Notes under the pieces: generated by a model
The model's input: only the letters and a program-made list of their open reading frames with translations
The model's database searches: none
Told to the model about the DNA's origin: nothing
Assembly (NCBI GenBank): GCA_947500645.1
Contig: CANMSD010000001.1
Span: 310,001-374,000, forward strand
Source: an uncultured Erythrobacter sp.
GTDB taxonomy: Bacteria > Pseudomonadota > Alphaproteobacteria > Sphingomonadales > Sphingomonadaceae
DNA: 64,000 nt
Direction: 5' to 3'
Shown here: positions 44,281-53,618 of the stretch, one piece after another
How positions within the stretch are numbered: position 1 is the first letter of the stretch
How the letters are laid out: the number at the start of each line of letters is the position of its first letter
Made by a program: the position numbers and the translations under genes

Positions 44281-45038
44281 CTACCGAGCATTTCCATAGC
44301 TTCGACGGCACTCGCCTTGCGGTGCATCGCATGGGCGAAGGTGCGCCGGTCATCCTGCTCCATGGCCTGTTTTCCAGCTCCGATATGAACTGGATCAAAT
44401 GGGGGCATGCGGCACGACTTGCCGAGGCCGGCTTCGAAGCCATCATGCTGGACTTTCGCGTCCACGGTGAGAGCGATGCGCCGACCGATCCGACTAATTA
44501 TCCGTCCGGTGTGCTGGTTCGCGACGCTGTTGCGTTGGTGGAGCATCTGGGGCTGCAGGATGGCGAGTATGACCTCGTTGGCTTCTCATTGGGTTCGCGT
44601 ACATCGCTGCACGCGGTCGCCACGCAAGTCCTCAGCCCGCGCAAACTGGTCGTGTGCGGCATGGGTGTGTCCGGCCTTAGCGAATGGCAAAAGCGCGCGG
44701 CATTCTTCAAACGCGTGATCGACGAGTTCGATACTATTGAGCGAGGCGATCCGGCCTATTTCTCGCGGCAGTTCCTCAAGTCGCAAGGCGTAGATCGGGT
44801 GGCTGCGCGGCTGCTGCTCGATGCGATGGGCGATCTCGATCTGGCAGCGCTTGCCAATGTTACTATGCCCGCTCTGGTCGCTTGCGGCGTTGACGACCAA
44901 GACAATGGCTCGGCGACAGAGTTGACCGAATTGCTACCCAATGCGACTTATGAGGAAGTACCCGGTGCACATTTGGACAGCGCGACCAAGCCACAGCTCG
45001 GCGCTGCCATCGTCGATTTTCTGCTGGACGGATCGTGA
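44277..45038 (+). CDS. Alpha/beta-hydrolase
   Basis: This 253-residue hydrolase has the oxyanion motif LLHGLFSSS near 27-35 and the nucleophile Ser104 in VGFSLGS. Candidates for the acid and the His are GVDDQDN and GAHLDSA. The alpha/beta fold is clear, but the substrate is not. It starts at ATG 44277 inside the GFA stop (ATGA) and ends in a GTGA overlap with the membrane gene. Confidence 0.85.
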   Translation: MTTEHFHSFDGTRLAVHRMGEGAPVILLHGLFSSSDMNWIKWGHAARLAEAGFEAIMLDFRVHGESDAPTDPTNYPSGVLVRDAVALVEHLGLQDGEYDLVGFSLGSRTSLHAVATQVLSPRKLVVCGMGVSGLSEWQKRAAFFKRVIDEFDTIERGDPAYFSRQFLKSQGVDRVAARLLLDAMGDLDLAALANVTMPALVACGVDDQDNGSATELTELLPNATYEEVPGAHLDSATKPQLGAAIVDFLLDGS

Positions 45039-45550
45039 TCAGGGAGCGCCCGCAAATCAGGCTTTGGCTGATCGGCCTTGCGATGTTCGCGGTTCTGATC
45101 GGAGCGAGCATTCTGCGCGGCGATGCTAGCGAGTTTGGGATCGTCGATCACCAGACCGCCGGAACCGCCGCCCAGATCGATATGATACAGGCGGATTGGC
45201 GAGCAGCGGGCATTCGCAATTTCGTGATCCTTTCCATGATAGGCGACCTGTTGTTCATCGGGGTCTATGGTTGGGGCAGTTACGTCGCGGGTAGGAGCTT
45301 CTCGCGCATTGGCAACGGATTCCTGCGTGCAATTGGCGTTGCCGTTGCGATCGCAGCGATCGTGTTTCTTGTGACCGATTACATTGAGACGATCTTGCAG
45401 CTTATCCAATTGCTGCGCGAACAAGGTTCTGACTGGATGGCGGGCACAGCAGCGACGGTTCAACCGATAAAGGTCGGCGCTTGGATCGTGACTTTCATCG
45501 GCGTGATCGTGGCGCTTGGTGTGTGGCGTTTTTCGTCGAGCGACGCTTGA
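45035..45550 (+). CDS. Integral membrane protein of unknown function
   Basis: This 171-residue protein has four hydrophobic segments (about 9-26, 62-82, 97-117 and 145-163) separated by short loops. A GTG at 45035 overlaps the hydrolase stop. No family is recognised; the arrangement resembles small DUF4386-type membrane proteins, but this is weak. Confidence 0.7.
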   Translation: MIRERPQIRLWLIGLAMFAVLIGASILRGDASEFGIVDHQTAGTAAQIDMIQADWRAAGIRNFVILSMIGDLLFIGVYGWGSYVAGRSFSRIGNGFLRAIGVAVAIAAIVFLVTDYIETILQLIQLLREQGSDWMAGTAATVQPIKVGAWIVTFIGVIVALGVWRFSSSDA

Positions 45551-45616
45551 TTCCCTGCATTTCGCGGTTCAGACCGGTCTCATAAGAAACCAATTTCCCC
45601 CGAGAGGATTCCTTCG

Positions 45617-47485
45617 ATGAAAATTGCAAAAGTCGCACCCAGATTCATGATGGCATCGGCCATCGCCTTGTCGCTCGCGTCCACGCCTGCGCTGGCGGAT
45701 GGTCATAGCGCCGATGAGGCCTCGGCTGACCAAGCCGAATTCCCGATGACCCCGCAAGGCGCGGCCGACTGGATCGCTTCGGTCGAGGCAGATCTAAACA
45801 CTTTCTCCAAGACCTATGGCCATGTGCTGTGGCTTAATCAGACCAATATCAACCACGACAGCGACAGCCTTGCCTCGCAATATGGCGCGGAATCCACGCT
45901 TAAGACGGTCGCTTACGCCAATGAAGCGGCAAAATATGCCCGGGTCGAAGGGCTAGCACCGGATGTGGCGCGCAAGCTCGACATCCTGCGCAATGGCATC
46001 GTTATGCCCGCACCGGGCCGTGATGGCGCGGCGGCGGAGCTCAGCGAAATCGCCACGCAGCTTGGTTCTGCTTACGGCAAGGGGCGGGCGACGCTGAATG
46101 GCGAAGAGATTCCCGGCGTCGATGTCGAGGCCGAGATGGGCAATCTCGAGCGTACGCCTGCCGAACTGTCGGAAATGTGGTCGAGCTGGCACAACAATGT
46201 CGGAGCGCCAATGCGCGAAGACTACAGCCGCATGATCGGCATCGCCAATGACGGCGCGAAGGAGCTGGGGTTCTCAGACCTCGGCGCTATGTGGCGCTCC
46301 AATTACGATATGGACCCGGATCAATTCGCCGCCGAGACCGAGCGGATGTGGCAAGAGGTCAAGCCGCTCTACATCGCGCTGCACACCTACGTCCGCCGCA
46401 AGCTGAATGAAAAGCATGGCGATGGCGTTCAACCGGCCACCGGCCCGATCCGAGCCGATCTGCTCGGCAATATGTGGGCCCAGGAATGGGGTAATATCTA
46501 CCCGCTCGTCGCGCCAGAAGGCGCGGGCGATATCGGCTATGACCTGACCGATCTGATCGCAAAGAAGGGCCATGACGAGAAGGAAATGGTCCGCGTTGGC
46601 GAGCAGTTCTTCTCATCGCTTGGATTTGAATCGCTCCCCGACACCTTCTGGGATCGCAGCCAGTTCACCAAACCGCAGGACCGCGAAGTGGTGTGCCACG
46701 CATCGGCGTGGAACATCGACAATATTGACGACTTGCGGATCAAGATGTGCATCAAGCGGAATGCCGATGACTTCATCACGATCCACCACGAGCTGGGCCA
46801 CAATTACTATCAGCGCGCCTATAACGAGCAGGACTTCCTTTACCTGACCGGGGCGAATGACGGTTTCCACGAAGCGATCGGTGATATGATCGCGCTGTCG
46901 ATCACGCCTGAATATCTCGTGCAGATCGACATGCTTTCGCCGGAAGACGTGCCGAGCGCGGACAAGGATATCGGCCTGCTGCTGCGTCAGGCGATGGACA
47001 AGGTAGCCTTCCTGCCGTTCGGCTTGCTGGTCGACCGCTATCGCTGGGGTTTGTTCGATGGTTCGATCGACATGGCGAACGCCAATGGCGCGTGGACCGA
47101 TCTTCGCACCGAATATCAAGGTATTGTGCCACCGGTTGAGCGCAGCGAAGAGAATTTCGATGCAGGCGCGAAATATCACATTCCGGGCAATGTCCCGTAC
47201 ACCCGCTATTTCCTCGCGCGTATCCTGCAGTTCCAGTTCTACAAGGCGGCTTGCGACCAGGCCGGTTGGGAAGGGCCGCTGCACCGCTGCTCGTTCTATG
47301 GGAACGAAGAAGTGGGACAGAACCTGAATGCCATGCTCGAACTGGGTGCGTCTCAGCCTTGGCCCGACGCGCTCGAGGCCTTTACCGGCGAGCGGCAGAT
47401 GAGCGGCACAGCAATGGTCGAGTATTTCGCTCCGCTGCTTGAGTGGCTGAACGAGCAGAACGAGGGCCAAGAGGCGGGCTGGTGA
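45617..47485 (+). CDS. M2-family peptidyl-dipeptidase (ACE-like), exported
   Basis: This 622-residue protein has a signal peptide (cleavage after ALA near residue 27) and the M2 metallopeptidase zinc site H391-E392-x2-H395 (HHELGHNYY), with Glu419 in GFHEAIGD as third ligand. It should remove C-terminal dipeptides from exported peptides, like angiotensin-converting enzyme. The mature protein lacks a membrane anchor. It ends in a GTGA overlap with the YncE-like gene. Confidence 0.92.
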   Translation: MKIAKVAPRFMMASAIALSLASTPALADGHSADEASADQAEFPMTPQGAADWIASVEADLNTFSKTYGHVLWLNQTNINHDSDSLASQYGAESTLKTVAYANEAAKYARVEGLAPDVARKLDILRNGIVMPAPGRDGAAAELSEIATQLGSAYGKGRATLNGEEIPGVDVEAEMGNLERTPAELSEMWSSWHNNVGAPMREDYSRMIGIANDGAKELGFSDLGAMWRSNYDMDPDQFAAETERMWQEVKPLYIALHTYVRRKLNEKHGDGVQPATGPIRADLLGNMWAQEWGNIYPLVAPEGAGDIGYDLTDLIAKKGHDEKEMVRVGEQFFSSLGFESLPDTFWDRSQFTKPQDREVVCHASAWNIDNIDDLRIKMCIKRNADDFITIHHELGHNYYQRAYNEQDFLYLTGANDGFHEAIGDMIALSITPEYLVQIDMLSPEDVPSADKDIGLLLRQAMDKVAFLPFGLLVDRYRWGLFDGSIDMANANGAWTDLRTEYQGIVPPVERSEENFDAGAKYHIPGNVPYTRYFLARILQFQFYKAACDQAGWEGPLHRCSFYGNEEVGQNLNAMLELGASQPWPDALEAFTGERQMSGTAMVEYFAPLLEWLNEQNEGQEAGW

Positions 47486-48558
47486 GCAAGCATCTCGCCT
47501 GCCTGCTTGTGCTGCCGACGTTGGCAGCATGCGCACCTGTCGGACAAGGTGATGAGGCCACCACAGGCCAAACCGTCTATGCTCCGCTTGGGGATATGGA
47601 TGATGCGCTGCGCCCGACGCTGTATGTGACGAACAAGAGGGGCAATAGCCTGTCGGTGGTCGATCTGGAAACAGGAAAGGAATCTCAGCGTATTCCAACC
47701 TGCACCAATCCGCATGAACTGGCGCTCGCGCCGAACGGGAGCCTGCTGGCGGTTGCGTGCTATGGCGGAACAACGGTCGACATCTTTTCGACTGAAAACC
47801 TCGAGCGGCTTGTTAGCGTCGATCTCGGCGAGAATGCTCGTCCGCACGGTATTGTCTGGCACAAAGAGAGCGGGATCATTTACGTCACTGCCGAGGGACG
47901 GAATTCCATCTTCAGCATTGATGCTGACAGTTCAGACTCACCCGAGCTGACTGAATTCTCAACCGGGAAAGAAGGCAGCCATATGCTCGCCGTATCGCCG
48001 GATGAGAAGACGGCATGGACGACTGATCTCAGTTCGAAGACTGTTACCAAGATCGATCTTACCGGCGAAGACCAGCCCTTATCAGTGACAGTCGGTGAGG
48101 AGCCCGAAGGCATTTCGCTCGCACCAGATGGAGCCGCTCTATGGGTGTCGGCGCGTGGCTCAAATCAGGCGTTTGAACTCGATCCGGCCACTATGGAAGT
48201 GCGCAACACGCTTGCGACTGGTCGATTCCCGCTGCGCCTTGCCATTCGTCCGCAGGGCGATGTGGCGGTCACGTCCGATCTGGCAGATGGCGGGTTGTCG
48301 GTGATCGACCTGGAGACCGCGAAGATTGTCAGATCCATCGCAGTCTCCAGCCCGGAGGAGGCTGAGGAGCGTTTTCAGGTGACGATCCTGTGGTCGGACG
48401 ACGGTGAGCGTATATATGTTGCGGAGACAGCGAGCGACACCGTGGCCGAGGTCGACTATGAAACCGGCGAAGTTTTGCGGCGTTTGCCGACCGGTGATGG
48501 CGGTGACGGCATGGCGATTCTGGATCCGGGGAGCGACTTCTTCCGTGTCGGACGCTAA
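47482..48558 (+). CDS. YncE-like beta-propeller lipoprotein
   Basis: From GTG 47482 the protein is 358 residues, with lipobox LAAC (Cys16). The mature part has repeated ..VTNKRGNSLSVVDLETG.., ..PHELALAPNGSLLAV.. and ..DTVAEVDYETGEVLRRLPTGDGGDGMAI blades, as in YncE/YVTN proteins. YncE binds DNA in E. coli, but function in most lineages is unknown. It overlaps the M2 peptidase stop and the next gene by 14 bases. Confidence 0.8.
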   Translation: MSKHLACLLVLPTLAACAPVGQGDEATTGQTVYAPLGDMDDALRPTLYVTNKRGNSLSVVDLETGKESQRIPTCTNPHELALAPNGSLLAVACYGGTTVDIFSTENLERLVSVDLGENARPHGIVWHKESGIIYVTAEGRNSIFSIDADSSDSPELTEFSTGKEGSHMLAVSPDEKTAWTTDLSSKTVTKIDLTGEDQPLSVTVGEEPEGISLAPDGAALWVSARGSNQAFELDPATMEVRNTLATGRFPLRLAIRPQGDVAVTSDLADGGLSVIDLETAKIVRSIAVSSPEEAEERFQVTILWSDDGERIYVAETASDTVAEVDYETGEVLRRLPTGDGGDGMAILDPGSDFFRVGR

Positions 48559-49000
48559 AGCGCTGCCCACGGTTGGGTGGCGAGAGCTTGTCGATCTGCC
48601 TGATCTCGGCCTAATCGGCATTCCCGCGAAGATCGATACCGGTGCACGCACGAGTTCGCTTCACGCTCATGTGCTTGAGGAACTCGAGCGCGATGGGGAG
48701 CAATTCGTTCGTTTTGCCGTCGACTGGGATGGAGATCGTCATGAATGCGAGGCGATCCACGTCGATATACGCGGTATCACCAGCTCGAATGGAGAGACAC
48801 AGCGGCGCTATGTGATAAAGACGCCGCTTCAGATTGGTAAAATTCGTTTTCGTGCCGAGATCAGCCTGGCTGATCGTTCAGATATGAAATTCCCGATGCT
48901 GATCGGACGCTCTTCTTTGCGTCGCAGGTTCCTCGTCGATTCCGGGCACAGCTGGCGGCAATCGCCACGAGTGCAGACCGAGAAAGGTCAAAACAGATGA
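48545..49000 (+). CDS. RimB-like retropepsin-type protease (ATP-dependent zinc protease family)
   Basis: From GTG 48545 the protein is 151 residues with [14 protein letters not shown] (DTGA at 31-34), matching the Zn_protease/RimB family, now seen as retropepsin-like. In Pseudomonas RimB works with RimK on ribosomal protein S6. Also visible are [12 protein letters not shown] and FPMLIGR(S)SL. It overlaps YncE by 14 bases and rimK by ATGA. The upstream start is the least certain point. Confidence 0.82.
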   Translation: MSDAKALPTVGWRELVDLPDLGLIGIPAKIDTGARTSSLHAHVLEELERDGEQFVRFAVDWDGDRHECEAIHVDIRGITSSNGETQRRYVIKTPLQIGKIRFRAEISLADRSDMKFPMLIGRSSLRRRFLVDSGHSWRQSPRVQTEKGQNR

Positions 49001-49902
49001 AAATCGCAATGCTTGCTCGCAACCCAAACCTCTATTCGCACAAGCGCCTGGTCGCTGCAGCGGAGGAGCGAGGACACACGCTAGATATTCTCAACACCAC
49101 GCGCTGCACGATGAATATCGCCAGCCATCGGCCCACAATCAGTTATAATGGCGAGACGCTGAAGGGGTATGAGGCGGTAATTCCGCGCATCGGCGCATCG
49201 ATCACCAATTATGGCTTGGCCGTGCTCCGTCAGTTCGAGATGCAGGGCGTCTGGCCGCTCAACGAAAGCGTGGCGATCGGTCGCAGCCGCGACAAGCTGC
49301 GCAGTATGCAGATCCTGGCCAAGTACGGTCTCGGCTTGCCGCTCACTGCTTATGCCAACGATCCGAAGCAGGCTGAGGAGATTGTCAAGGCAGTCAACGG
49401 CCCGCCGGTGGTGATCAAGCTGCTCGAAGGAACGCAAGGCATCGGTGTGGTTCTGGCCGAGACGATGTCGAGCGCTAAATCGGTGATAGAGGCATTCCGC
49501 GGGGCTAATGTGAACATCCTAGTACAGGAATTCATCAAGGAAGCGGGCGGCACCGACATTCGCGCGCTCGTGGTCGGTGGCAAGGTGGTCGCAGCAATGA
49601 AGCGCACAGGTGCGGCGGATGACTTCCGTTCGAATCTCCATCGCGGCGGCAGCGCCGAAGTGATCAAGATCACGCCGGAGGAACGTTCAACCGCTGTTAG
49701 GGCGGCCAAGCATATGGGATTGAACGTCTGCGGCGTCGATATGCTGCGCTCCAACCATGGGCCGGTGATTATGGAGGTAAACTCCTCACCCGGTCTCGAA
49801 GGTATTGAAGCGGCGACCGGTAAGGATGTAGCAGGTCAGATCATCGAGTTTGTCGTGACCAAGGCGAAAGCCGGCGCGACCAAGACAAAAGGCAAGGGAT
49901 AG
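48997..49902 (+). CDS. rimK: RimK ATP-grasp glutamate ligase
   Basis: RimK adds glutamate to the C-terminus of ribosomal protein S6. The 301 residues carry the RimK N-domain ([28 protein letters not shown]) and the ATP-grasp core ([46 protein letters not shown]). It overlaps the RimB-like gene by ATGA. Its presumed target gene, rpsF, is 3 kb away on the minus strand. Confidence 0.92.
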   Translation: MKIAMLARNPNLYSHKRLVAAAEERGHTLDILNTTRCTMNIASHRPTISYNGETLKGYEAVIPRIGASITNYGLAVLRQFEMQGVWPLNESVAIGRSRDKLRSMQILAKYGLGLPLTAYANDPKQAEEIVKAVNGPPVVIKLLEGTQGIGVVLAETMSSAKSVIEAFRGANVNILVQEFIKEAGGTDIRALVVGGKVVAAMKRTGAADDFRSNLHRGGSAEVIKITPEERSTAVRAAKHMGLNVCGVDMLRSNHGPVIMEVNSSPGLEGIEAATGKDVAGQIIEFVVTKAKAGATKTKGKG

Positions 49903-50417
49903 TGCGAATTTCGGGGGTACTGGCCGGACTGGCCATGGCGGCGAGCGTGATAGCTTCACCAGCGCAGGCGCAGACACAGCAGCAAGTGGTAACGCAGTTC
50001 AACGCTGCGACGATTTCGCGTTTGCTGCTCGACGTGCAGGCCAACTGGCAGGTCGAACAGGGCGCCAATGGCGAGACGATCTATCGCGCACAGGCTGGGG
50101 AGGGATTGGCCTTTGCACTTACGCCGCGGGCCTGCAGTGCGGAGCAGGGCTGCCTCGGTTTGTTGATGGTTGCGACTTTCACGCGGAGTGACGAACGCAG
50201 CCTTGCTGAGATCGATGAATTCATCAATCAATACAACAACCTCAATGCGAACAGCAAAGCTGTACGCGCAGGCAATGAGGCGGTGGTGCTGCAGAGCTAT
50301 ATCAATTCTGCCTTCGGGATCAGCTATGCCAACGCCCAGGCACAATTGCTGGTATTCGGGCAGGAAATTCAGAAAATGCGAAGCGAGCTGACTACGTTTT
50401 CAGCGCAGGGTCGGTAG
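49902..50417 (+). CDS. Exported YbjN-like protein
   Basis: This 171-residue protein has a signal peptide (cleavage after AQAQ near residue 24) and the YbjN-type pattern: VTQFNAATISRLLLD, a Cys pair (ACSAEQGC), FINQYNNLNANSKA and a C-terminal amphipathic helix. It starts at GTG 49902, sharing a base with the rimK TAG. No function is known. It completes a run of five coupled genes. Confidence 0.7.
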   Translation: MRISGVLAGLAMAASVIASPAQAQTQQQVVTQFNAATISRLLLDVQANWQVEQGANGETIYRAQAGEGLAFALTPRACSAEQGCLGLLMVATFTRSDERSLAEIDEFINQYNNLNANSKAVRAGNEAVVLQSYINSAFGISYANAQAQLLVFGQEIQKMRSELTTFSAQGR

Positions 50418-50499
50418 GTCGTTTCGGAACGTCTCTCAGTTTTCGGGGACGAAGCAACTGCTGGTCACCTGGTATTCACAACCCGGCTTTCTTGCTCAA

Positions 50500-51948
50500 C
50501 TACCTAAACGGCGGCTCGTTGAAAGCGCGCAATTTGCGGCTGTGCAAGCGGTCGCCTTCATCGCGCAGCCGCTTGCACGCTTCCAGTCCGATCTGAAGGT
50601 GAGCGGCAATCGCTTGCTCGTAGAACTGGTTCGCTTGGCCGGGCAGCTTGATCTCGCCATGCAGTGGCTTGTCGCTGACGCATAGCAAAGTACCGTAGGG
50701 CACGCGGAAGCGATACCCCTGCGTGGCGATTGTGGCGCTTTCCATTTCGACGGCGATGGCGCGGCTTTGTGAGAAGCGCTTGGCCGAAGTCGAATAAAGC
50801 AACTCCCAATTGCGATCGTCGGTGGTGACGACCGTGCCGGTGCGCATGCGCTGCTTGAGGTTCGCACCCTGCATGCCGGCCACTTCTTCGGTCGCGCCGG
50901 CCAATGCCTGTTGAACCTCCGCGATTGGAGGGATTGGTACTTCTGGTGGCAAGACCGAGTCCAGCACGTGATCATCGCGCAAATAGGCGTGTGCGAGCAC
51001 GAAATCGCCGATCTTCTGGCTGGAGCGGACGCCGCCGCAGTGGCCGATCATCATCCATGCGTGCGGGCGTAGCACCGCCAAGTGATCGCAAATCGTCTTT
51101 GCGTTGGACGGCCCAACACCGATATTTACGAGGGTGATCCCGCGGCCATCCTCGCGGATGAGGTGATAAGCGGGCATCTGGTGCCTGCGCCAGGCAGTGT
51201 CGTTCAGTTGCTCCTGAGCGTTGTCGATACACTCATTGATGTTGAGGCCGCCGGCACCGGTCAGGCCGACATATCCGCCTCCATGATCCTCGGCACAGAT
51301 TTGCTGTGCGCCCCAGTTCACGAATTCATCGACATAGCGATGGTAATTGGTGAACAGGATAAAGTCCTGAAAATCCTCGACCCTAGTGCCAGTGTAGTGC
51401 GCGAGCCGGGCCAACGAGTAATCCGTGCGCAATCCGTCGAAAAGCGAAAGCGGCATCGCGTGCACTTCGTCATATTCGATGCCGTCGGCCAGTTCGTCGC
51501 CAATCAGCGCCAGATCGGTCGAGGGAAAATGATTGGCGATTTCCTGCGGCGCGATACCAACCATGGCTGCGCCTGCTTCGCCGTCGAGCACGTAGGGGAA
51601 GGGGATTTCCTGCCGCGACCGGCCGACCTCGACCTCGATCTCGTATTCGCCCGCGATTAGCCGCAATTGCTCATCGAGATAGTTTTCAAACAGGTCAGGC
51701 CGCGTAACGGTGGTCTTGTAGGTTCCAGGCTGTTCCAAACGCCCAAAGGCGCGGCTGCGGTCTAGCGGCTCGCCAACGCCGGAGTAATGCAGGGTCAGCT
51801 CTGGATAGGCGTAGCTTCCATCTTCGCGGCGGCTTGCAGGCGGGATCGTTCCCTTCGTTCCATAGGCCATGACATCTTCACGCAGCGTTGTGACCGCCGT
51901 GTTATAAATGTCTTGAAGTTGCGAGATGATTTCTTTGATTGATTCCAT
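50500..51948 (-). CDS. amn: AMP nucleosidase
   Basis: Amn splits AMP to adenine and ribose 5-phosphate. The 482 residues include the AMP nucleosidase-specific N-terminal domain and a purine-nucleosidase-like C-terminal domain with MIGHCGGVRSSQKIGDFVLAHAYLRDDHVLD. DVEMES-like MESATIA near 405 fits the nucleoside phosphorylase superfamily. It converges with the YbjN-like gene, with 82 bases between, in which I see no terminator. Confidence 0.93.
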   Translation of the reverse strand: MESIKEIISQLQDIYNTAVTTLREDVMAYGTKGTIPPASRREDGSYAYPELTLHYSGVGEPLDRSRAFGRLEQPGTYKTTVTRPDLFENYLDEQLRLIAGEYEIEVEVGRSRQEIPFPYVLDGEAGAAMVGIAPQEIANHFPSTDLALIGDELADGIEYDEVHAMPLSLFDGLRTDYSLARLAHYTGTRVEDFQDFILFTNYHRYVDEFVNWGAQQICAEDHGGGYVGLTGAGGLNINECIDNAQEQLNDTAWRRHQMPAYHLIREDGRGITLVNIGVGPSNAKTICDHLAVLRPHAWMMIGHCGGVRSSQKIGDFVLAHAYLRDDHVLDSVLPPEVPIPPIAEVQQALAGATEEVAGMQGANLKQRMRTGTVVTTDDRNWELLYSTSAKRFSQSRAIAVEMESATIATQGYRFRVPYGTLLCVSDKPLHGEIKLPGQANQFYEQAIAAHLQIGLEACKRLRDEGDRLHSRKLRAFNEPPFR

Positions 51949-52033
51949 GCGACTGAGTTAGAACTCCAAATGAGATAATTCAAAGACGAACAGCGAATTG
52001 CTTAGGGACCGCTGGAAAACGTCGCCTCTTACA

Positions 52034-52069
52034 AAAAGGGCGCGGCAGTCTTCCGACCCCGCGCCCTTG
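52034..52069 (-). terminator. Terminator of rpsF-rpsR-rplI
   Basis: On the minus strand AAGGGCGCGG (52069-52060) pairs with CCGCGCCCTT (52046-52037), followed by T (complement of 52034-52038). It is 31 bases after the rplI stop. Confidence 0.85.
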
Positions 52070-52099
52070 AATGTCTTGGCGAAAAATTCCCGCTCGCGA

Positions 52100-52777
52100 C
52101 TACTCGCTTTTGGTCTCTTCTTCGTCTGATGCCGCGTCGTCTTCGCCCGCCGTTTCTTCAGCGGCTTCGATGTTCGCAACGGCTGCGTCTTCGAGCAGTT
52201 CTGCTGGGATTTCGCCCGGCTCAAGGGTCGGGTCGATGCGATTTGCGTCGGCCGCTTCCTCGATTTCCTTCTGCTCTTCTTCGAACAGCTGCGCGAGCAC
52301 GTCGACGCCCTGACTCTGAAGCTCGGCTTCATCGTCACTGCGCGCAACGTTTGCCTTTACGATCACATGCACCTCTGGGTGCAGAGCGACAGTCACATCG
52401 TGCATGCCGATCGTCTTGATCGGCGCGCCCATGATGACCTGCTTCTTGTTCACGTCGTGGCCTTGATCAACCAGGCCGGCGACCATGTCGCGGACGTTGA
52501 CTGAACCATAGAGCTGGCCCGTGTTAGAAGCGGCGCGGATCAGCACGACCTCTGCACCGTCAACCTTGCTCCCAGTTTTCTCGGCTTCGGTGCGGCGCTC
52601 TGCGTTCTCTTTTTCAAGACGTTCGCGGTTCGCTTCAAACACCTTCTTGTTGGCGTCGTTTGCGCGCAAGGCCTTCTTCTGCGGTAGCAGGAAGTTGCGG
52701 GCATAGCCGTCTTTCACAGTGACAACGTCACCGATCGTGCCAAGCTTCTCGATACGTTCGAGGAGAATGATATCCAT
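52100..52777 (-). CDS. rplI: 50S ribosomal protein L9 with acidic C-terminal tail
   Basis: L9 residues 1-150 are normal: [32 protein letters not shown] start, a long linker helix and a C-terminal domain with GSVNVRDMV and [14 protein letters not shown]. After that it runs to 225 residues with a strongly acidic Ala/Glu/Asp tail ending in EEETKSE, a terminal Glu. Normal L9 is about 150 residues. It is the last gene of rpsF-rpsR-rplI. Confidence 0.95.
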   Translation of the reverse strand: MDIILLERIEKLGTIGDVVTVKDGYARNFLLPQKKALRANDANKKVFEANRERLEKENAERRTEAEKTGSKVDGAEVVLIRAASNTGQLYGSVNVRDMVAGLVDQGHDVNKKQVIMGAPIKTIGMHDVTVALHPEVHVIVKANVARSDDEAELQSQGVDVLAQLFEEEQKEIEEAADANRIDPTLEPGEIPAELLEDAAVANIEAAEETAGEDDAASDEEETKSE

Positions 52778-52790
52778 GTCGTCTCTCCTC

Positions 52791-53015
52791 TTACTTCACG
52801 ATGTAGGGCAGCAGGCCGATGTGGCGCGCACGCTTGATGGCTTTCGCAAGCTCACGCTGTTTCTTGGCAGAAACGGCGGTGATGCGCGAAGGCACGATCT
52901 TGCCACGCTCAGACATGAAGCCTTGAAGCAGGCGCACGTCTTTATAATCGATCTTGGGGGCGTCGTTACCCGAAAATGGGCAAGACTTGCGGCGGCGGAA
53001 AAAAGGACGTGCCAT
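52791..53015 (-). CDS. rpsR: 30S ribosomal protein S18
   Basis: This 74-residue protein has [41 protein letters not shown] and the C-terminal [14 protein letters not shown], all typical of S18. Its ATG shares one base with the rpsF stop (TAATG). Only C12 of the zinc-binding type S18 is present. Confidence 0.96.
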   Translation of the reverse strand: MARPFFRRRKSCPFSGNDAPKIDYKDVRLLQGFMSERGKIVPSRITAVSAKKQRELAKAIKRARHIGLLPYIVK

Positions 53016-53380
53016 TAGTCGCGGTCCTCCCTGTCGGAACGGCGCTTACGGTCGCGCTCGTTCTTGCGCATCATCACGCTGGGGCCTTCTTCGTGTTCTT
53101 CGACACGAATGGTCATGTAACGGATGACGTCTTCGTTGATACGGGTCTGGCGTTCGAGTTCCTCGACAACGGTGCCCGGGGCATCGATGTTGAGCATCAC
53201 GAAGTGTGCCTTGCGGTTGCGGTCAATCTTGTAAGCGAGCGACTTGAGGCCCCAAGTTTCAGTCTTGGTGACCTTGCCTTTGTTCGCTTCCACGATTTCA
53301 GTGGCGGTTGCCGCCAGCGTGTCGACCTGAGCCTGGCTCAGATCCTGACGCGCGAGAAAGATATGCTCGTAAAGAGCCAT
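53015..53380 (-). CDS. rpsF: 30S ribosomal protein S6
   Basis: This 121-residue protein starts [15 protein letters not shown] and has [16 protein letters not shown] and [14 protein letters not shown] chose ATG 53380 because AAAGGA sits just upstream; ATG 53395 in the same frame is less likely. The C-terminus is very basic/acidic mixed and ends REDRD, not in Glu as E. coli S6 does. That matters for RimK. Confidence 0.94.
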   Translation of the reverse strand: MALYEHIFLARQDLSQAQVDTLAATATEIVEANKGKVTKTETWGLKSLAYKIDRNRKAHFVMLNIDAPGTVVEELERQTRINEDVIRYMTIRVEEHEEGPSVMMRKNERDRKRRSDREDRD

Positions 53381-53485
53381 CTCGCTTCCTTTCATGTTAC
53401 TGCCGATCGCTGACTTCCTCGCGGCGAATCCGCGAGAGCCCCTCCGGCTTTCTTTCTACCGCCACTCGAAAGCTGCGGATGCGCG

Positions 53486-53513
53486 CAAATACCGGGTTAG
53501 CACCGAAATGCAA
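53486..53513 (-). promoter_or_regulatory. Possible promoter of rpsF-rpsR-rplI
   Basis: On the minus strand TTGCAT (53513-53508), a 16-base spacer and TATTTG (53491-53486) resemble a housekeeping promoter. The predicted leader is about 100 bases. Nothing else was assigned in 53381-53618. Confidence 0.35.
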
Positions 53514-53618
53514 GGGGCTTCTCACCTCTGCGTCCAGACCCGTCGGGTTTTCTGGCGGCATAGAAGTTTTGCTGTTAAGATAATCACCAACTTTGCAAGT
53601 AAAATGAGGGGATAATTG

